A stretch of 64,000 bases of DNA, taken from Ignavibacteriota bacterium (GTDB taxonomy: Bacteria; Bacteroidota; Ignavibacteria; Ignavibacteriales; Melioribacteraceae). Positions 8,932 through 18,226 of this stretch are shown here, piece after piece. The position numbers were made by a program, and so were the translations under genes. The notes under the pieces were generated by a model. That model was not told the DNA's origin. It did not search any database and was given only the letters and a program-made list of their open reading frames with translations. Numbering within the stretch: the stretch's first letter is position 1; every line of letters begins with the position of its first letter. The stretch spans positions 2,800,501 to 2,864,500 of the forward strand of contig JADJWT010000001.1 of assembly GCA_016716225.1 (NCBI GenBank), in the 5' to 3' direction.

Positions 8932-9543
8932 ATGATTATAAATAAAGTGAATAATTTAGCTGGAATAATAATAACTGCCGGATTCTCAAGCAGAATGGGG
9001 GAATTTAAGCCATTACTAATTTTTAATGATAAATCATTTTTGCAAAATATAATTGAAAAATTAGATTTAATTTGTGAAAAAATTATTGTTGTTACCGGAT
9101 TTAAAGAAAATGAAATTCTTAAGCATGTCTCAAAATTTGATGTAAAACTTAAAAGTAAAATAGAAATTATTCGTAATGAAAACTATGAAATGGGAATGTT
9201 CACATCACTTCAAAAAGGATTGCAGAAAATTAATTCAGATTGGGTAATTTATCATTTTGTTGATCAACCACATATTCCAAATAAATTTTATGGAGAATAT
9301 TCTAATATAATTGATAAGACCAATGACTGGATTCAGCCTATAAATAAAGGACGAAATGGACATCCGATTATTTTTAATCATAAAGTTAGTGATATAATTG
9401 TAAATTCAAATCAAAATTCAAATCTTAGAAATGTTACGGCATCGGATAAAATAAATAAATATTTTTGGGAATGTGATTATCAAGAAATACTTACAGATAT
9501 TGATACACCAAATGACTACGAAAAATTGAAAGGTATAAAATGA
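8932..9543 (+). CDS. MobA/MocA-like nucleotidyltransferase
   Basis: A 203-residue GT-A-fold NTP transferase. The N-terminal nucleotide-binding motif is LAGIITAGFSSRMGEFKPLL (about residues 9-29), and HFVDQPHI (about 103-110) resembles the D-x-P metal site of molybdenum-cofactor cytidylyl/guanylyltransferases. GRNGHPIIF (about 141-149) matches the conserved GHP segment. It probably transfers a nucleotide to molybdopterin or a sugar phosphate; Mo-cofactor maturation is most likely from family resemblance. Its TGA overlaps the ATG of the lipocalin gene (ATGA). Confidence 0.82.
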   Translation: MIINKVNNLAGIIITAGFSSRMGEFKPLLIFNDKSFLQNIIEKLDLICEKIIVVTGFKENEILKHVSKFDVKLKSKIEIIRNENYEMGMFTSLQKGLQKINSDWVIYHFVDQPHIPNKFYGEYSNIIDKTNDWIQPINKGRNGHPIIFNHKVSDIIVNSNQNSNLRNVTASDKINKYFWECDYQEILTDIDTPNDYEKLKGIK

Positions 9544-10067
9544 AAAAAATATATTTAATGTTAACTGTATTTTCATCTATTTTAATTGCCCAAAACAAAC
9601 CAATAAAAACTGTTGATTCTGTTAATCTCCAAAAATATGTTGGAACTTGGTACGAGATTGCAAAAATTCCCAATACATTTCAAGATCATTGCATTAAGAA
9701 TACAACAGCAACGTACAAAATAAATGAGGACGGTGATATTGAAGTTTTAAATCAATGTTTAGATGATGAAGGTGAAATAGATGGCGCTGAAGGTATAGCG
9801 CGAATTGTTGATAGAAAAACAAATTCAAAATTAGAAGTTAGTTTTGTAAGTATTTTCGGCTGGAATTTATTTTGGGGAGATTATTGGATTTTAGGGTTAG
9901 ACCAAAATTACAATTATGCTGTAATCGGAACTCCTTCAAGAAAATACGGATGGATATTGAGCAGAACCAAAAAATTGAATGAAAGTGATTTAGAAAAATG
10001 TTTTATAATATTTGAAGAAAACGGTTATGATAGAAATAAATTTGAACTTGATGTGCATGATAATTAA
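9540..10067 (+). CDS. blc: bacterial lipocalin (Blc-like)
   Basis: A 175-residue lipocalin. A Sec signal (MKKIYLMLTVFSSILIAQ) is followed by the family signature GTWYEIAKIPNTFQ (about residues 35-48), and YAVIGTPSRKYGWILSRT (about 129-146) matches the third conserved region. Blc proteins bind fatty acids or lysophospholipids in the cell envelope. The signal region has no lipobox Cys, so this version is probably periplasmic or secreted. It overlaps the MobA-like gene by 4 bases. Confidence 0.92.
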   Translation: MKKIYLMLTVFSSILIAQNKPIKTVDSVNLQKYVGTWYEIAKIPNTFQDHCIKNTTATYKINEDGDIEVLNQCLDDEGEIDGAEGIARIVDRKTNSKLEVSFVSIFGWNLFWGDYWILGLDQNYNYAVIGTPSRKYGWILSRTKKLNESDLEKCFIIFEENGYDRNKFELDVHDN

Positions 10068-10104
10068 ATCCCAGTAATAATATTAATCTAAAAAAGAGAA
10101 AAAA

Positions 10105-12069
10105 ATGAAAAAGAAATTTCAGTTATTTTTATTAATATTTTTATTATCAATTCGACTTTGTTATTCGCAAAACTATATTTTAAAATCTCCTAATGAAAAA
10201 TTGATTGCAAATATTGTTAACAATCAAGGACTTAAATACACAATTACATACAATAACATAAATTTAGTTAAAGATGCTGAAATATCGATAAATATTGATG
10301 AAAAGGAATATCCGCTGCTAAATTCAAATGTTGTCAATTTCAAAAATTCTTATATTAATGAAAATATTAATTCTGTTATTCCAACAAAATCAATTCAAAT
10401 AAAAAACAATTGCAATGAACTTATATTAATATTTAGGGAAAATATTTGGGTTGTTTTTAGAGCTTTTAATAATGGATTTGCATATAGAATAATTACGGAT
10501 TTATCAAATCCGGTAAAAGTCTTTGATGAAAAAGTTAATATCAAATTTGCTGAAAACTTTAAAATTTATTTTCCTGAAGAAGAAAGTTTTATTTCACATT
10601 ATGAAAGAAACTATAAATATTTACAACTCAATGAAATATCAGAAAAACAATTTTGCTCATTACCAGCGTTGATAGATTGTAACAATGGAATTAAAATTGG
10701 TATAACAGAATCCGGACTTTCAAAATATCCGAATTTATTTTTGAATGGGAGTTCATCAAATAATTTAATCGGAATTTTTCCAAAATTTGTGATTCAAACT
10801 GAGCAAGATAATAATTCTGATAGAAATGAAAAAATTACAAAAGAAGCAAATTATATTGCAGAGATTGAAGGAAGTAAAGATTTGCCTTGGCGAATATTTA
10901 TGATTAGTGAAAACGATAAAGACCTTTTAGAAAATCAGTTGGTTTATATTCTATCGGATGAATCGGCAATTAAAGAAACAAGTTGGATAAAGCCTGGTAA
11001 AGTTGCTTGGGATTGGTGGAATGCAAATAATATTTACGGTGTTGATTTTAAATCGGGAATTAACACTGAGACGTACAAATATTATATAGATTTTGCGAAT
11101 AAATTCAGTCTTGATTATATAATCCTTGATGAAGGCTGGTCGAAAACTACAACAAATATTTTAGAATCAAATGATGAATTAAATATTGAAGAATTAATAA
11201 ACTATGGTAAACAAAAAAATGTTGGAATTATTCTCTGGGTTTTGTGGAAACCGCTAAATGAAAATCTTGCGGAAGTACTCGATAAATATAAAGAATGGGG
11301 AGCTAAAGGAATTAAAGTTGATTTTATGCAAAGAGCCGATCAATGGATGGTAAATTATTATGAGAAAGTTTTAATTGAAGCATCAAAGAGACAATTACTT
11401 GTTGATTTTCACGGAGCATTTAAACCAGCCGGGCTAGTTAGAAAATATCCTAATTACATTTCTAATGAAGGAGTTAAAGGGTTGGAAAATTGCAAATGGA
11501 GTGAAGAAATTACTCCGGATTTTAATTGTACGTTGCCATTTACCAGAATGTTAGCCGGACCAATAGATTACACACCCGGAGCCATGATAAATTCTGAAGA
11601 AAAAAATTTTAGAATCATTTTTGAAAAACCGATGAGCCAAGGAACTCGCGCTCATCAAATTGCGCTATATGTAATTTTGGAAAGTCCGCTGCAAATGTTG
11701 GCTGATAATCCATCAAATTATTATGCAAATGAAACTTCAACGAAATATATTTCTAAAATTCCAACAATTTGGGATGTAACAATCTCACTTGAAGGAAAAG
11801 TTGGAGATTATGTTTTGGTCGCAAGAAAAAAAGATAATATTTGGTACATAGGAGGAATTACAGATTGGACCGAAAGAGATTTTGAAATTAAATTTGATTT
11901 TCTTGAAAACAAAAATTATAATATTGAAATTGCTAAAGATGGTATTAACGCCAACCGATATGCAAGTGATATTAAATTTGTAAATGCAAAAATAAAATTT
12001 GGTGATACAATAAAAATTCACTTAGCAAAAGGCGGAGGTTTTACAGCAATTTTAACGCCGGTAGAATAA
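10105..12069 (+). CDS. glycoside hydrolase family 97
   Basis: A 654-residue GH97 enzyme with a signal peptide (about 1-21), N-terminal beta-sandwich (about 25-290), catalytic TIM barrel (about 295-560, with KVAWDWWNA and LDYIILDEGW) and C-terminal beta domain. GH97 contains inverting alpha-glucosidases (SusB type) and retaining alpha-galactosidases. Here GIKVDFMQR places Asp406 where retaining members have their nucleophile, and SNEGVKGLE (Glu455) is a candidate acid/base, so a retaining alpha-galactosidase-like activity is plausible but not certain. It is preceded by AAAGAGAAAAAA and stands alone, with no SusCD pair nearby. Confidence 0.92.
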   Translation: MKKKFQLFLLIFLLSIRLCYSQNYILKSPNEKLIANIVNNQGLKYTITYNNINLVKDAEISINIDEKEYPLLNSNVVNFKNSYINENINSVIPTKSIQIKNNCNELILIFRENIWVVFRAFNNGFAYRIITDLSNPVKVFDEKVNIKFAENFKIYFPEEESFISHYERNYKYLQLNEISEKQFCSLPALIDCNNGIKIGITESGLSKYPNLFLNGSSSNNLIGIFPKFVIQTEQDNNSDRNEKITKEANYIAEIEGSKDLPWRIFMISENDKDLLENQLVYILSDESAIKETSWIKPGKVAWDWWNANNIYGVDFKSGINTETYKYYIDFANKFSLDYIILDEGWSKTTTNILESNDELNIEELINYGKQKNVGIILWVLWKPLNENLAEVLDKYKEWGAKGIKVDFMQRADQWMVNYYEKVLIEASKRQLLVDFHGAFKPAGLVRKYPNYISNEGVKGLENCKWSEEITPDFNCTLPFTRMLAGPIDYTPGAMINSEEKNFRIIFEKPMSQGTRAHQIALYVILESPLQMLADNPSNYYANETSTKYISKIPTIWDVTISLEGKVGDYVLVARKKDNIWYIGGITDWTERDFEIKFDFLENKNYNIEIAKDGINANRYASDIKFVNAKIKFGDTIKIHLAKGGGFTAILTPVE

Positions 12070-12087
12070 TATTATTTTGATGAAAAA

Positions 12088-12618
12088 TTAATTCGAAATG
12101 TTTAATTGAATTTGGGAAACTGTTTCATTATCTCCAAACGAAACCGGCAATTCATTTGAATTTAAATTTAACTTTTTATTAGATGGTATAAACGTAAATT
12201 CTATATTTTTATTTTGAATTTCATGCTTTGCAAACAAATAGATTTTGTTTTCAGTTTTTCCGTAAAATATTTTTAACAAATATAAATTTTCTTTATCTCT
12301 AAAAGTTTCACATCGTAATTGTTCATTTTGGCGTGCAGAAGCCGCAGCTAAACAATATTCAGATTTATTTAATTTATGATTACTAATTTCCGGTTCAAGA
12401 ATAATTGTTACGGAATTATTTAACCGCTCAATTCTTTTATAGAGTTTATCTAATACATTTTGGGTTATTTCATTTTTCATTTCAGAGTTTAAGTTTTCTA
12501 AAAACTCTAATTCGTTAGAGAACTTTTGTTTATTATTTGTTATAAACGAAAAAGTATTTTGGGGAAGTGAATCCGGATAAAAAATAAATTTAAATAAATC
12601 TTGTTCGCTAATTTTCAT
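12088..12618 (-). CDS. hypothetical protein, 176 aa
   Basis: A 176-residue protein starting MKISEQDLFKFIFYPDSLP. A charged helical middle (about 30-70) is followed by a C-terminal half with beta-strand character ending in VSQIQLNISN. There is no signal peptide or membrane helix. The short N-terminal motif resembles small proteins that sit beside sigma factors in related genomes, but no regulator partner is visible here. It converges with the GH97 gene across 18 bases without a hairpin. Function unknown. Confidence 0.65.
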   Translation of the reverse strand: MKISEQDLFKFIFYPDSLPQNTFSFITNNKQKFSNELEFLENLNSEMKNEITQNVLDKLYKRIERLNNSVTIILEPEISNHKLNKSEYCLAAASARQNEQLRCETFRDKENLYLLKIFYGKTENKIYLFAKHEIQNKNIEFTFIPSNKKLNLNSNELPVSFGDNETVSQIQLNISN

Positions 12619-12692
12619 ATTGACTTTACATTTACTTTGACAAAATAATATAAAAAAGTTGTAATTAGCAAAAAATACTTTTTATCTTAATT

Positions 12693-13004
12693 TCAATTGT
12701 GATTTGCGTTCAAATATGGAATTAAAATTTCTCTCAAAAGTTGAGTTTGTGTAAGATTCAATTTTTCCATTAAATCATAAATTTTTTTCGCAACTTTTAC
12801 GTCAATAGTAAAAATATAATTCCGAGTTTTAATTCTTTCGAAATTATTAAATTTTACAACATATGTAACTTTATCATTTTTTTTGATAAATTCACTTAGT
12901 GCATTTTCCAATAAATCATTTTTTGAAAAAGTGTAATTAATTTTACTTTTTCTAATTTGACTTATGTAATTATCTTCCAATATTGTTCGAAATATTATTC
13001 TCAT
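12693..13004 (-). CDS. small protein with possible ribbon-helix-helix C-terminus
   Basis: A 103-residue protein. Its last ~40 residues (VAKKIYDLMEKLNLTQTQLL onward) have the size and pattern of a ribbon-helix-helix or short helix-turn-helix unit, so a DNA-binding role is possible. The N-terminal 60 residues are basic and unassigned. It lies 74 bases upstream of the 176-residue unknown on the same strand and may be co-transcribed with it. I am not certain of any function. Confidence 0.55.
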   Translation of the reverse strand: MRIIFRTILEDNYISQIRKSKINYTFSKNDLLENALSEFIKKNDKVTYVVKFNNFERIKTRNYIFTIDVKVAKKIYDLMEKLNLTQTQLLREILIPYLNANHN

Positions 13005-13107
13005 TAATAAGTAGTTTTAAAATAATTATAAATTCTATATATAAATATAAAAATATTTTAATTTTAAAAAATCAATAATTTAGAATAAAAAAAAATTATG
13101 AGTAAAA

Positions 13108-13812
13108 ATGAAAAAGAATGATAATCCGCTAATTTCGGAAGTAAATTTAAAAGCATTAGCAAAAAGTATTTATCAAGAATCAACTTTAATGGGATTTAAT
13201 TCAAATGATTATATTAAACTAACTAATGAAATTTTGGGAATGACTATTGACAGAAAAGTGATTGTGGAAATTCCGGAAGAAATTAAAATTGTTGAAGATG
13301 ATGATAAATTTCCGCTAATTACTAAAAACTTAAAAATTCGAGAATATTCTGAAAAAAAAGATAAAAAAATTATTGAAAAATGGTTTGAGGATGAAACAAG
13401 TCGTTTATTTCTACTTTCAACAACTTCTATTCAAAACTTAAACATTGATTTTATTTTATCCGATAATAAAAATATTTTTGCAACAATTACATTAAAAAAT
13501 GATCTTCCGATTGGTTTACTTGCAATTTTAAATATCGATCATAAAAATAAAAAAGGCGAAATGCGAAAACTTATTGGTGATTTAAATTACCGCGGAAAAG
13601 GGTTTGCAAAAGAAGCTTCAAAAAGGTGGATTGATTATTGTACTAATTCTTTAGGATTACGCAAAATTTACATAAATACAATTGAAACAAATATTAATAA
13701 TATTACGTTAAATCGGCAATTAGGATTTGAAATAGAAGGTTTATTCAAAAAAGATATTATTTTGGATGGAGTTGAGCACGATGTTTTACGTATGGCTTAT
13801 TTTAAATCATAA
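13108..13812 (+). CDS. GNAT-family N-acetyltransferase with N-terminal extension
   Basis: A 234-residue protein whose C-terminal ~160 residues form a RimJ/RimL-type GNAT domain: acetyl-CoA pyrophosphate-loop motif NYRGKGFAKEA (about 157-167) and the late LNRQLGFEIEGLFKKDI typical of the family. The first ~75 residues are an unassigned helical extension. It probably acetylates an amine on a protein or small molecule. A single gene, transcribed towards glmS with an 80-base gap. Confidence 0.85.
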   Translation: MKKNDNPLISEVNLKALAKSIYQESTLMGFNSNDYIKLTNEILGMTIDRKVIVEIPEEIKIVEDDDKFPLITKNLKIREYSEKKDKKIIEKWFEDETSRLFLLSTTSIQNLNIDFILSDNKNIFATITLKNDLPIGLLAILNIDHKNKKGEMRKLIGDLNYRGKGFAKEASKRWIDYCTNSLGLRKIYINTIETNINNITLNRQLGFEIEGLFKKDIILDGVEHDVLRMAYFKS

Positions 13813-13893
13813 CTCAATTTTGTGATTTAAAACAGAACAAAAATAAATTTTACCATTTTCTTGCAAACTTAAAATTCTTTGAAAGGAGTTAAA

Positions 13894-15726
13894 ATGTGCG
13901 GAATTGTTGGATATATCGGAAATAAAAATTGTGTACCGATAATTACAAACGGTTTAAAAATGTTGGAATACAGAGGTTATGATTCCGCTGGAATTGGTGT
14001 AATTCAAGGAAATAATTGTTATATAGAAAAAAAAGTTGGAAAAGTTGCATTTTTAGATGAAGCACTAAAAAATAGCGGAATTTCAGCAACACTTGGAATT
14101 GGTCATACAAGATGGGCAACTCATGGTGGACCATCGGAAATTAATGCACACCCTCATTTTAATTCAGATAAAACAATTTGTGTAATTCATAATGGAATTA
14201 TTGAAAATTATTCAGTTCTTAAAAAAGAACTGATTTTAGAAGGTTTTAATTTTATCAGTGAAACCGATACAGAAGTTCTTGTTCATTTAGTTGATAGATT
14301 TTTTAAGCGAGGAAATACACTATTTAAATCCGTTAGAAAAGCTTTGGCAGAAGTTGAAGGAGCTTATGGAATTTGTGTAATTTCTTCAGATGAACCAGAT
14401 AAAATGATAGTTGCAAGAAAAGGTTCACCTTTAGTAATTGGAATTGGTAATGGAGAAAATTTTGTTGCTTCTGATGTAAGTGCTCTTGTTGCTCACACAA
14501 GTCAAGTTGTTTATTTAGATGATAATGAAATTGCCGAAGTTACCAAAGATGGATTTCAAGCATTTTCGATTGCAGACCGCGAAATAAAAAAGGAAATTGA
14601 AGAAATTACAATTTCACTTGATGAAATTAGTAAAGGCGGCTTTAAACATTTCATGATGAAAGAAATTATGGAACAACCGGAATCTATTACAAATTCTATA
14701 AGAGGAAGAATTTTACTTGATGAAGGTTCCGTAAAATTAGGCGGATTGTTAACAGTTCAAGATAAATTAGCGAATGCAAAAAGAATTATTATTAGTGCAT
14801 GCGGAACTTCATGGCATGCTGGTTTAGTTGCGGAATATATGATTGAGCAATTTGCAGAAATTCCCGTAGAAGTTGAATATGCTTCAGAATTTAGATATAG
14901 AAATCCAATTGTACAAAAAGATGATGTGATGATTTTTATTTCACAAAGCGGAGAAACAGCCGATACATTAGCTGCAATGAAAGAAGCAAAAAGACGAGGC
15001 GCATTAGTGTTAGGAGTTTGTAATGTTGTTGGAAGTTCAATTGCCCGCGAAAGTGATGCCGGTGTTTATATTCATGCCGGTCCGGAAATTGGAGTTGCAT
15101 CAACTAAAGCTTTTACTTCACAATTAGTTGTTTTTGCACTAATTACAATTTTAATTGCACGCAAAAAACACATGAGTGAGATTGATGGAAAAAATATTCT
15201 GAAAGAATTAACTCTAATTCCGGAAAAAGTGGAAAAAATTCTACAACTAAATGATGAAATTGAAAAAATTGCTGAAAAATTTGTTAATGCAAAAAATTTC
15301 CTTTATTTGGGAAGAGGTTATAATTTTCCAGTTGCTTTAGAAGGCGCACTAAAACTTAAAGAAATTTCATACATTCATGCGGAAGGTTATCCCGCAGCCG
15401 AAATGAAACACGGACCAATTGCATTAATTGATGAAAATATGCCGGCAATTTTCCTCGCACCAAAAGATTCAGTTTATGATAAAATCATCAGCAATATTGA
15501 AGAAGTGAAAGCTCGTAAAGGAAAAATTATTGCAATCGCTTCAGAAAACGATCATGAAATAGATTCTCTTGTAGATTTTACAATTAAAATTCCAGAAACA
15601 ATTAGAATGTTAATGCCAATTTTAAATGTAATTCCTTTGCAATTATTGTCATATCACATTGCAGTTAAAAAGGGATTAAATGTTGACCAGCCAAGAAATC
15701 TTGCAAAAAGTGTAACAGTGGAGTAG
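13894..15726 (+). CDS. glmS: glutamine-fructose-6-phosphate aminotransferase (isomerizing)
   Basis: A 610-residue GlmS that makes glucosamine-6-phosphate from fructose-6-phosphate and glutamine, the first step to UDP-GlcNAc for peptidoglycan and LPS. The N-terminal class II glutaminase begins MCGIVGYIGN, with the catalytic Cys exposed after Met removal, followed by two SIS domains (about 285-420 and 455-590, with SQSGETADTLAA) and the C-terminal PRNLAKSVTVE. I chose ATG 13894 over an upstream TTG at 13879: the chemistry needs Cys as residue 2, and GAAAGGAG (13881-13888) is correctly spaced. The terminator stem overlaps the stop codon. Confidence 0.97.
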   Translation: MCGIVGYIGNKNCVPIITNGLKMLEYRGYDSAGIGVIQGNNCYIEKKVGKVAFLDEALKNSGISATLGIGHTRWATHGGPSEINAHPHFNSDKTICVIHNGIIENYSVLKKELILEGFNFISETDTEVLVHLVDRFFKRGNTLFKSVRKALAEVEGAYGICVISSDEPDKMIVARKGSPLVIGIGNGENFVASDVSALVAHTSQVVYLDDNEIAEVTKDGFQAFSIADREIKKEIEEITISLDEISKGGFKHFMMKEIMEQPESITNSIRGRILLDEGSVKLGGLLTVQDKLANAKRIIISACGTSWHAGLVAEYMIEQFAEIPVEVEYASEFRYRNPIVQKDDVMIFISQSGETADTLAAMKEAKRRGALVLGVCNVVGSSIARESDAGVYIHAGPEIGVASTKAFTSQLVVFALITILIARKKHMSEIDGKNILKELTLIPEKVEKILQLNDEIEKIAEKFVNAKNFLYLGRGYNFPVALEGALKLKEISYIHAEGYPAAEMKHGPIALIDENMPAIFLAPKDSVYDKIISNIEEVKARKGKIIAIASENDHEIDSLVDFTIKIPETIRMLMPILNVIPLQLLSYHIAVKKGLNVDQPRNLAKSVTVE

Positions 15727-15745
15727 ATTTTTCTACTCCATTTTT
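15719..15745 (+). terminator. rho-independent terminator overlapping the glmS stop codon
   Basis: A perfect 9-bp stem (TGGAGTAGA at 15719-15727 with TCTACTCCA at 15732-15740), a TTTT loop and a following T run. The TAG stop of glmS (15724-15726) lies inside the left arm, so translation and termination are tightly packed. A second weaker inverted repeat (CTTTTTC/GAAAAAG) follows about 15 bases on. Confidence 0.85.
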
Positions 15746-15928
15746 CTTTTTCCAAACTTTTCCGAAAAAGAATCTTTTTTTCTCGCTAATATTCTCTTCC
15801 CAAATACGAAAAATTTTTACTAATTTACGATAATAAAAGCAAATTAATATTTAAGGAAATTAAAAATAATTTGTTGAAAATGAAAATAAATACTAAAAAT
15901 TGAAATAATATACAAAACGGAGTTTTTT

Positions 15929-17248
15929 ATGTCGAAAAAAAATATTCTAATTATGGGTGCAGCTGGAAGAGATTTTCACAATTTTAACGTTTTCTTTAGA
16001 AATAATGAGGATTACAATGTTGTTGCATTTACAGCAACACAAATTCCAAATATAGATGGAAGATTATATCCCGCAGAATTAGCCGGAAAATTATATCCAA
16101 ACGGAATAAAAATTTATGATGAATCTGAATTAGTAAATTTGATAAAAGAGTTTAAAGTTCACGAAGTTGTATTTTCATATTCAGATGTTCCCTTTAATTA
16201 TGTAATGACAAAAGCATCAATTGTTAATGCAGCTGGAATTTCATTCCGTCTATTAGGAAGCGAAGAAACAATGTTAAAAAGTACAAAACCGGTAATTGCG
16301 GTTTTAGCAACAAGAACCGGTTGCGGAAAATCTCAAACTTCTAGAAAAATTGTAAAAATTTTAAGAGATGCTGGAAAAAAGGTTGTTGCTGTTCGTCACC
16401 CAATGCCGTATGGAGATTTGGTAAAACAAAAAGTTCAAAGATTTGCAGCTTTGGAAGATTTGAAAAATCATAATTGCACGATTGAAGAAATTGAGGAATA
16501 TGAACCGCACATTGCTCTTGGCGGAATTATTTATGCCGGAGTTGATTACGAGGCAATTCTTCGCGAAGCTGAAAAAGAAGCTGATGTAATTTTGTGGGAT
16601 GGCGGAAATAATGATATGTCATTTTATAAACCGGATGTTACTTTTACAGTTGTTGATCCGCATCGCCCAGGACATGAACTTTCTTATTATCCCGGAAATA
16701 CTTCACTTCGTTTAGCGGATGCGATAATTGTAAATAAAATTGATTCTGCGAAACCAGATGATATTTTAACGGTAATTAATAATTCGAGGGAAATTAATCC
16801 ATCTGCAATAATTATTGAAGGAGCATCTCCTTTAATTGTTGATAAACCACAATTGATTACAAATAAAAAGGTCTTAGTTGTGGAAGACGGTCCAACTTTA
16901 ACTCACGGCGAAATGAAGTATGGAGCTGGAACTGTTGCAGCGCAAAAACTTGGTGCAAAAGCAATTATTGACCCCAGACCTTTTACTGTAAATTCCATTA
17001 CAAAAACATTTGAAAAATATCCAAATATTGGAATTTTACTTCCGGCAATGGGATATGGTGATGACCAAATGAAAGATCTTGAAGAAACAATAAACAAAGT
17101 TGAATGTGATTCTGTTGTTATAGGAACACCTATTGATTTAGGCAGAATTTTGAAAATAAACAAACCATCAACAAGAGTAATGTATGAATTGCAAGAAATT
17201 GGATCAATTACACTTCAATCAGTTTTGCATGAAAAGGGAATTTTATGA
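15929..17248 (+). CDS. COG2403 P-loop protein (cyclic 2,3-diphosphoglycerate synthetase-like)
   Basis: A 439-residue P-loop protein of the COG2403 group. An N-terminal Rossmann-like part (NILIMGAAGRDFHNFNVFF), Walker A TRTGCGKSQTSRK (about 128-140), VILWDGGNNDMSF as Walker-B-like, and IIVNKIDSAKPDD as an NKxD-type base-recognition motif. Archaeal relatives make cyclic 2,3-diphosphoglycerate, but bacterial members are uncharacterised. GGAG lies upstream of the ATG. Its TGA overlaps the carbamate kinase start (ATGA), so the two are made together and probably act in one pathway. Confidence 0.85.
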   Translation: MSKKNILIMGAAGRDFHNFNVFFRNNEDYNVVAFTATQIPNIDGRLYPAELAGKLYPNGIKIYDESELVNLIKEFKVHEVVFSYSDVPFNYVMTKASIVNAAGISFRLLGSEETMLKSTKPVIAVLATRTGCGKSQTSRKIVKILRDAGKKVVAVRHPMPYGDLVKQKVQRFAALEDLKNHNCTIEEIEEYEPHIALGGIIYAGVDYEAILREAEKEADVILWDGGNNDMSFYKPDVTFTVVDPHRPGHELSYYPGNTSLRLADAIIVNKIDSAKPDDILTVINNSREINPSAIIIEGASPLIVDKPQLITNKKVLVVEDGPTLTHGEMKYGAGTVAAQKLGAKAIIDPRPFTVNSITKTFEKYPNIGILLPAMGYGDDQMKDLEETINKVECDSVVIGTPIDLGRILKINKPSTRVMYELQEIGSITLQSVLHEKGIL

Positions 17249-18189
17249 AAAAAAAGCTTGCGGTTGTTGCTCTTGGTGGCAATGCATTATTACGTGGGAA
17301 TGAAATTGGGACAATTGAAGAACAAGAAAAAAATACTTTTGATACATGTAAGCAATTGGTGGGATTAATTAAGAATGATTATAACATAATAATTACACAT
17401 GGAAATGGACCGCAAGTTGGAAATATTATCCTTAGAAATGAAGCCGGATATGAAAAGTACAAAATTCCCCAAATGCCAATGGATATTTGTGTTGCAGATT
17501 CTCAAGGTGGAATTGGTTATATGATAGAAAGAATGCTGAGAAATGTTTTTAACGAAGAAAAAATAAAAAAGAATGTTGTAACACTTGTAACTCAAGTTTT
17601 AGTTGATAAAAATGATCTAGCTTTTGAAAATCCTACAAAACCGGTTGGACCATTCTATCTAAAAGAAGAAGCTGATTTACTTGCTAAGAAGAACAACTGG
17701 ATATTCAAAAAAGATTCACGAAATAGAGGCTGGAGAAAAGTTGTAGCTTCACCAATTCCTTTAAAGATAATGAATCAAGAAGTAATAAAATCAATTGCAA
17801 ATAAAGGAACAATTGTAATAGCTGTTGGCGGTGGAGGGGTTCCGGTTTACAAACATGAAAATGGATATCTTGAAGCAATTGAAGCTGTAATTGATAAAGA
17901 TTTGGCATCTTCCGTTTTGGCAAAAGAAATTGGAGCAGATAAGTTTTATATTGTTACTGATGTTCCGAAAGTTTACATAAATTTTAATAAAAAGAATCAA
18001 TCAGAACTCGGGAAAATTAAAGTTAGTGATATTAAGAATTACCTCGATGCTGGCGAATTTGGTTCTGGAAGTATGGAACCAAAAATTAAAGCTGCAATAA
18101 ATTTTTGCATTTCAACTCAAAACGAAAGTATTATTACTAACGGAGAAAGCCTTCCAATTCCAGGTTGCGGAACGCGAATTTCTTTATAA
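17245..18189 (+). CDS. arcC: carbamate kinase
   Basis: A 314-residue amino-acid-kinase-fold carbamate kinase: ALGGNALLRGNE near the N-terminus, THGNGPQVGN (about 52-61), VAVGGGGVPVY (about 190-201), and VIDKDLASSVLA with the substrate-binding Lys/Asp. The full family length is present. The enzyme interconverts carbamoyl phosphate + ADP and carbamate + ATP, usually to gain ATP in arginine, agmatine or purine catabolism. No arginine deiminase or carbamoyltransferase is in the window. It overlaps the COG2403 gene by 4 bases. Confidence 0.95.
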   Translation: MKKKLAVVALGGNALLRGNEIGTIEEQEKNTFDTCKQLVGLIKNDYNIIITHGNGPQVGNIILRNEAGYEKYKIPQMPMDICVADSQGGIGYMIERMLRNVFNEEKIKKNVVTLVTQVLVDKNDLAFENPTKPVGPFYLKEEADLLAKKNNWIFKKDSRNRGWRKVVASPIPLKIMNQEVIKSIANKGTIVIAVGGGGVPVYKHENGYLEAIEAVIDKDLASSVLAKEIGADKFYIVTDVPKVYINFNKKNQSELGKIKVSDIKNYLDAGEFGSGSMEPKIKAAINFCISTQNESIITNGESLPIPGCGTRISL

Positions 18190-18192
18190 TAA

Positions 18193-18220
18193 AAAAGCCC
18201 TCGATTAAGGGCTTTTATTT
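18193..18220. terminator. bidirectional rho-independent terminator
   Basis: AAAAGCCCT (18193-18201) and AGGGCTTTT (18208-18216) form a perfect 9-bp stem with a 6-base loop, with an A run before and a T-rich run after it. It separates convergent arcC and the TonB receptor gene and can serve both. Confidence 0.88.
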
Positions 18221-18226
18221 TTTTAT

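Noticed and set aside
13813..13893. glmS ribozyme upstream of glmS
   Set aside because: The gap is only 81 bases and shows no ribozyme core; such ribozymes are mainly from Firmicutes.
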